From contig CAIXMC010000425.1 of NCBI GenBank assembly GCA_903920405.1, positions 1 through 7,114 of the forward strand: a stretch of DNA of 7,114 nucleotides, read 5' to 3'. The notes beneath the pieces were generated by a model. The model saw nothing but the letters and a program-made list of their open reading frames with translations. It did no database searches and was not told where the DNA came from. Made by a program: the position numbers and the translations under genes. Shown in pieces: positions 4,714 through 7,114 of this stretch. Positions within the stretch are counted from its first letter, which is position 1. Each line of letters opens with the position of its first letter. This stretch comes from an uncultured beta proteobacterium (GTDB lineage: Bacteria; Pseudomonadota; Gammaproteobacteria; Burkholderiales; Burkholderiaceae_C).

Positions 4714-6706
4714 AATAGCACAACGCCTGACAGCCATCAGCCACCCGTTTGACCTGCTCATCACCACCACAACCGAACAAGCGCCGCTGGTAAGCCCCGC
4801 CATCACCGCCAGTTTTCCCCATGCCCGCATCACCGTACAGCCCAACCTGGGAATGGACCTGCTTCCTTTTCTAAGCCTTATTCCTTTCTTAATTGAACAA
4901 GGCTACACCGCCGTGTGCAAGCTGCATACCAAAAAAGGGGATTGCGACCTGGCAGCCCATTGGCGATACGCCATGTTGGATGCCATGGTAGGCAGCGATG
5001 CCATCTTCACCCAAACAGCCAACGCCTTTGCAAAACACCCCAATATGCAACTGGCAGGCCCTGCCACCCTCTACCAATCCGCACGTCGATTGATGTTGAG
5101 CAATGAACCCGCCATTCATGACCTGTTGATGCAAATACAGGGCGTTGATTTGCCGGATGTAGATTGGGGTTTTTTTGCCGGTAGCATGTTTTGGATACGC
5201 CCACAAACACTGAAAAAATTTGCTGATAACCTGGTGTTCATCCGCTCAAAAATCACCCCAGATTACCAAAAAGATGGTCAACTGGTTCACGCCATAGAAC
5301 GCTTGATAGGCTTACTGCCCGCATTGCAAAAGGGTCACACAGGTCTGATTCATGCCTACACCCACACACACGCATTTCAGCGCGTTGCCCCCGGCATGAA
5401 TATAGGCCAAGCCAACATTGGCACATTGGCATCACAACACGCCAAACTGCAAACAGACCGCCAGCGCATCACCGACAGCGGCCTGTTTGACAGCGAACAT
5501 TACCTCTCACAAAATCCATCGCTCTGTCACCAAGCCCTTGACCTGTTCAGCCACTACCTGCTGATAGGCCGTTTTCAAAACCAAACACCACACCCAGATT
5601 TTGATGCCACCTTTTACACCCAGCGCCATGCCGACAAACTGACCAGTGGCCGTGACCCTTTCCTTCACTACCTCACCAAAGGCGCACAGGCGGGGCTACA
5701 ACTGCGCCCCACAAAAGAGCAGGAAACCCAAGAAGCCCCCAACTTTCGCTACCGCGCGCTCAACACTGCGCTGATTGACTGGGCAGCACAAGCCACCAAA
5801 CCGCGCAACGGCAAAATGGTGTCCATCGTCATCCCTGTCTTTAACCAAATCGAATTGACTCTGGCCTGTGTTGACTCCATCTACCAATACACAGACCCCA
5901 CAGAATTTGAACTGGTGATAGTGGATAACGGCAGTGACGCACCCACTCGGCAAAAATTGCGCCAACTCTTAGAACAACACCGCAACCTGCACCTGGTGCG
6001 CCAGATGGAAAACCTTAACTTTGCACTGGGCTGCAACCTGGGCTTTGCAGAAAGCAGCGGCCAAAATCTTATTTTTTTGAATAACGACACCCACGTCACG
6101 GCCAATTGGCTAAAACCTCTGTTAGAACCCCTGTTACGCTCTGACATATCAGCCGTGCAACCCAAATTGTTATACCCCGATGGCACCATTCAATGTATGG
6201 GCGTGGTATTTTCAAATAAGAGCATTTTGGGATATCCCATCTATGCAGGCATGAAACCCGACACGTTTGCAGATCGCAGCAGGTCTTTTCAGGCAATCAC
6301 GGGGGCATGCATGGCACTGCGCGTGGAAGATTTTATAAAACACAAGGGGTTTGACCCCATCTATATTAATGGGCAAGAAGATATTGATTTATGTTTGAAA
6401 ATGAACATGGGAAAACGAGTATGCTGGTACAGTGCAAATTCCACAGTCATTCACCACCAAAGCAAAAGCATTGGCCGACATAACCATATTCAAAACAACA
6501 GAAAAATATATGTCAACCGTTGGCACAACAAAACTCAAGCCGATGATATGAACCATTACCAAGCCGATCATTTTGAAACACTGGATTGGTATGCAGACAG
6601 GGGTGAAGCTCATATTGCAATTCATAAGCCAAGAAAGCTGATTTATACAATGGGTCAAAATGCCAGTGATGCCAATAGCACCCACGGTGGCAGCGTTGCT
6701 TTGTAA
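4478..6706 (+). CDS. RgpF-like and GT2 glycosyltransferase domains; second part of the frameshifted gene
   Basis: The open frame (742 codons from GTG 4478) is +1 relative to the preceding gene. Its first ~25 codons are a shadow of the GT4 frame, so authentic coding starts near 4553. Residues ~64-300 match the rhamnan synthesis protein F family: KIAVVAHVYYPELW, LGMDLLPFL and VCKLHTKKGD. Residues 337-410 hold two ~38-residue FDxxYY-type repeats. Residues ~447-690 are a GT2 domain with SIVIPVFN, VDNGSD (482-487), LNNDT (534-538, the DXD-equivalent metal/nucleotide site), GQEDIDLCL (632-640) and HHQSKS (659-664). GT2 and RgpF domains of this kind build rhamnose-rich or O-antigen-like polysaccharides; the exact sugar is inference. 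No start codon with a ribosome binding site lies between the junction and the RgpF domain, so independent translation is doubtful. The natural product is probably a ~1159-residue fusion with the GT4 part. The last ~350 bases are visibly AT-richer. Confidence 0.87.
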   Translation: MIAIFKMNSVLQPIALHCCKPPSPPSCAAQLPVKLTPVSTLLCSLLPLHHPQAIPTNQPTPTPKIAVVAHVYYPELWPEIAQRLTAISHPFDLLITTTTEQAPLVSPAITASFPHARITVQPNLGMDLLPFLSLIPFLIEQGYTAVCKLHTKKGDCDLAAHWRYAMLDAMVGSDAIFTQTANAFAKHPNMQLAGPATLYQSARRLMLSNEPAIHDLLMQIQGVDLPDVDWGFFAGSMFWIRPQTLKKFADNLVFIRSKITPDYQKDGQLVHAIERLIGLLPALQKGHTGLIHAYTHTHAFQRVAPGMNIGQANIGTLASQHAKLQTDRQRITDSGLFDSEHYLSQNPSLCHQALDLFSHYLLIGRFQNQTPHPDFDATFYTQRHADKLTSGRDPFLHYLTKGAQAGLQLRPTKEQETQEAPNFRYRALNTALIDWAAQATKPRNGKMVSIVIPVFNQIELTLACVDSIYQYTDPTEFELVIVDNGSDAPTRQKLRQLLEQHRNLHLVRQMENLNFALGCNLGFAESSGQNLIFLNNDTHVTANWLKPLLEPLLRSDISAVQPKLLYPDGTIQCMGVVFSNKSILGYPIYAGMKPDTFADRSRSFQAITGACMALRVEDFIKHKGFDPIYINGQEDIDLCLKMNMGKRVCWYSANSTVIHHQSKSIGRHNHIQNNRKIYVNRWHNKTQADDMNHYQADHFETLDWYADRGEAHIAIHKPRKLIYTMGQNASDANSTHGGSVAL
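4547..4552 (+). other. C6 homopolymer at the frame junction (probable frameshift site)
   Basis: The six C follow CAG-T in ...ACCCAGTCCCCCCTCATG. Upstream, the GT4 frame still reads family-like sequence (ELSFAANSPPLLQATQ). Downstream, only the +1 frame reads sensibly (LPVKLTPVSTLLCSLLP leading into the RgpF domain). Deleting one C joins 3226-6706 into exactly 1160 codons including the stop. The extra C could be a real mutation, a slippage-prone phase-variable tract, or a sequencing error; the sequence alone cannot separate these. Confidence 0.75.
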
Positions 6707-6720
6707 TTTTTTGAACCCAG

Positions 6721-6860
6721 TAAGTCAAAGCATATAAGTTATTTATCATTAGTTGCTATTTAAAACCTATTATGTAATTATTCCAACATGTTGTTTTTAT
6801 ACAACTTCTTATAGGTTTCCAGTGTTATCTAATGATAAAGAACTGATATACTTTGACTTA
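6721..6860. repeat. AT-rich 140-bp inverted-repeat (MITE-like) element upstream of the Rpn gene
   Basis: The left arm 6721-6752 (TAAGTCAAAG at its tip) and the right arm 6829-6860 (CTTTGACTTA at its tip) are 32-bp inverted repeats with three mismatches. Inside, AAACCTAT (6763-6770) pairs with ATAGGTTT (6811-6818), and near the centre lie the palindrome CAACATGTTG and a GTTG/CAAC pair, so the whole element can fold as one long hairpin. Both ends carry TA, compatible with a TA target duplication. It is unrelated in sequence to the 160-bp repeat and occurs once here. It occupies nearly all of the 163-bp gap between the glycosyltransferase stop and the Rpn start. Confidence 0.8.
6844..6852 (+). 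promoter_or_regulatory. Extended -10 promoter candidate for the Rpn gene, inside the inverted-repeat arm
   Basis: TG-A-TATACT matches the extended -10 pattern TGnTATAAT with one mismatch in the hexamer. The -35 region is weak (TTATCT or GTTATC), as is common with extended -10 promoters. The predicted start of transcription is only ~10 bases before the ATG at 6870, giving a near-leaderless mRNA. The motif lies in the right arm of the 6721-6860 inverted repeat. Confidence 0.45.
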
Positions 6861-6869
6861 GAAACCACC

Positions 6870-7114
6870 ATGTTCACACCCAACACCACCCCAATGCTTG
6901 ACCCCAAAAACGATTTCATCTTCAAGAAACTGTTTGTAATGGCACCGACGCTGCTCATTGCACTCATCAATGCGGTGCGCACCGAAGAAGTTCCCATTGA
7001 GTCCATCGAGATTTTGAACCCCACCATCACACCCGAAGACATCACGGGCAAATTCATCGTGCTTGACATTTTGGCCAGGGACACCAAAGGGCAGCACTTC
7101 AACATAGAAATGCA
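6870..7114 (+). CDS. Rpn family recombination-promoting nuclease / putative transposase, 5' part only
   Basis: Only the first 81 codons are in the window. The protein begins MFTPNTTPMLDPKNDFIFKKLF, then LLIALINAV (28-36), PIESIEILNP (42-51) and KFIVLDILARDTKGQHFNIEM (61-81). This is the N-terminus of the Rpn/PDDEXK_2 family (often called 'transposase, YhgA-like' or 'PD-(D/E)XK nuclease family transposase'). D66 and E80 occupy the positions of the metal-binding D and the E of the ExQ/ExK motif; the codon for the final Q is cut by the window end. Family members such as E. coli RpnA are DNA endonucleases that raise RecA-independent recombination. The gene is intact so far and in frame. It is preceded by an inverted repeat that contains the probable promoter; no Shine-Dalgarno sequence is seen. 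Confidence 0.87.
   Translation, partial: MFTPNTTPMLDPKNDFIFKKLFVMAPTLLIALINAVRTEEVPIESIEILNPTITPEDITGKFIVLDILARDTKGQHFNIEM

Noticed and set aside
6704..6713. T6 run after the glycosyltransferase stop as an intrinsic terminator
   Set aside because: No stable GC-rich stem precedes it; the nearby CCACGGTGG palindrome has no loop and is too far upstream.
3826..6749. Several minus-strand open frames of 60-105 codons within the glycosyltransferase locus
   Set aside because: They oppose strongly family-like plus-strand coding, are rich in Trp/Gly/Cys as expected of antisense reading, and have no recognisable domains.

Overview
The window looks like a betaproteobacterial chromosome segment, most plausibly Burkholderiales. 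This is inferred from the RecJ sequence, the DUF4124 protein, the style of the glycosyltransferases and the roughly balanced GC content. No ribosomal or tRNA gene is present to fix the taxonomy.

Layout: (1) 1-156 is the right-hand part of a ~160-bp palindromic repeat cut by the window edge. (2) 157-654, minus strand, encodes a small exported DUF4124-domain protein. (3) 671-837 is a second copy of the repeat. (4) 898-2652, minus strand, is a full-length recJ, the single-strand-specific 5'-3' exonuclease of recombination and repair. (5) 2653-3225 is a 573-bp divergent intergenic region with an unassigned stretch, a small hairpin and a third repeat copy (2920-3086). (6) 3226-6706, plus strand, is a large glycosyltransferase locus in two overlapping frames. 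The first frame (3226-4713) carries a TPR-like N-terminus and a GT4-type glycosyltransferase. The second (4478-6706) carries a rhamnan-synthesis-F (RgpF-like) domain, two short FDxxYY-type repeats and a GT2 domain. The frames join exactly at a run of six C (4547-4552). Removing one C gives one continuous ~1159-residue protein, so this is most likely a single gene that is frameshifted, phase-variable or mis-sequenced. (7) 6721-6860 is a different, AT-rich ~140-bp inverted repeat with 32-bp arms. (8) 6870 to the window end is the start of an Rpn-family (PD-(D/E)XK, 'putative transposase') nuclease gene.

Functionally the window combines a housekeeping DNA-repair gene and a small envelope-associated gene, transcribed leftward, with a rightward surface-polysaccharide glycosyltransferase and a mobile-type nuclease gene. 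Two unrelated families of hairpin-forming, MITE-like repeats occupy the gene boundaries. All three copies of the 160-bp repeat have the same orientation and separate the genes neatly. The points most worth a second look are the C-tract frameshift, the repeat family that brackets DUF4124 and recJ, and the inverted repeat that appears to carry the promoter of the Rpn gene.
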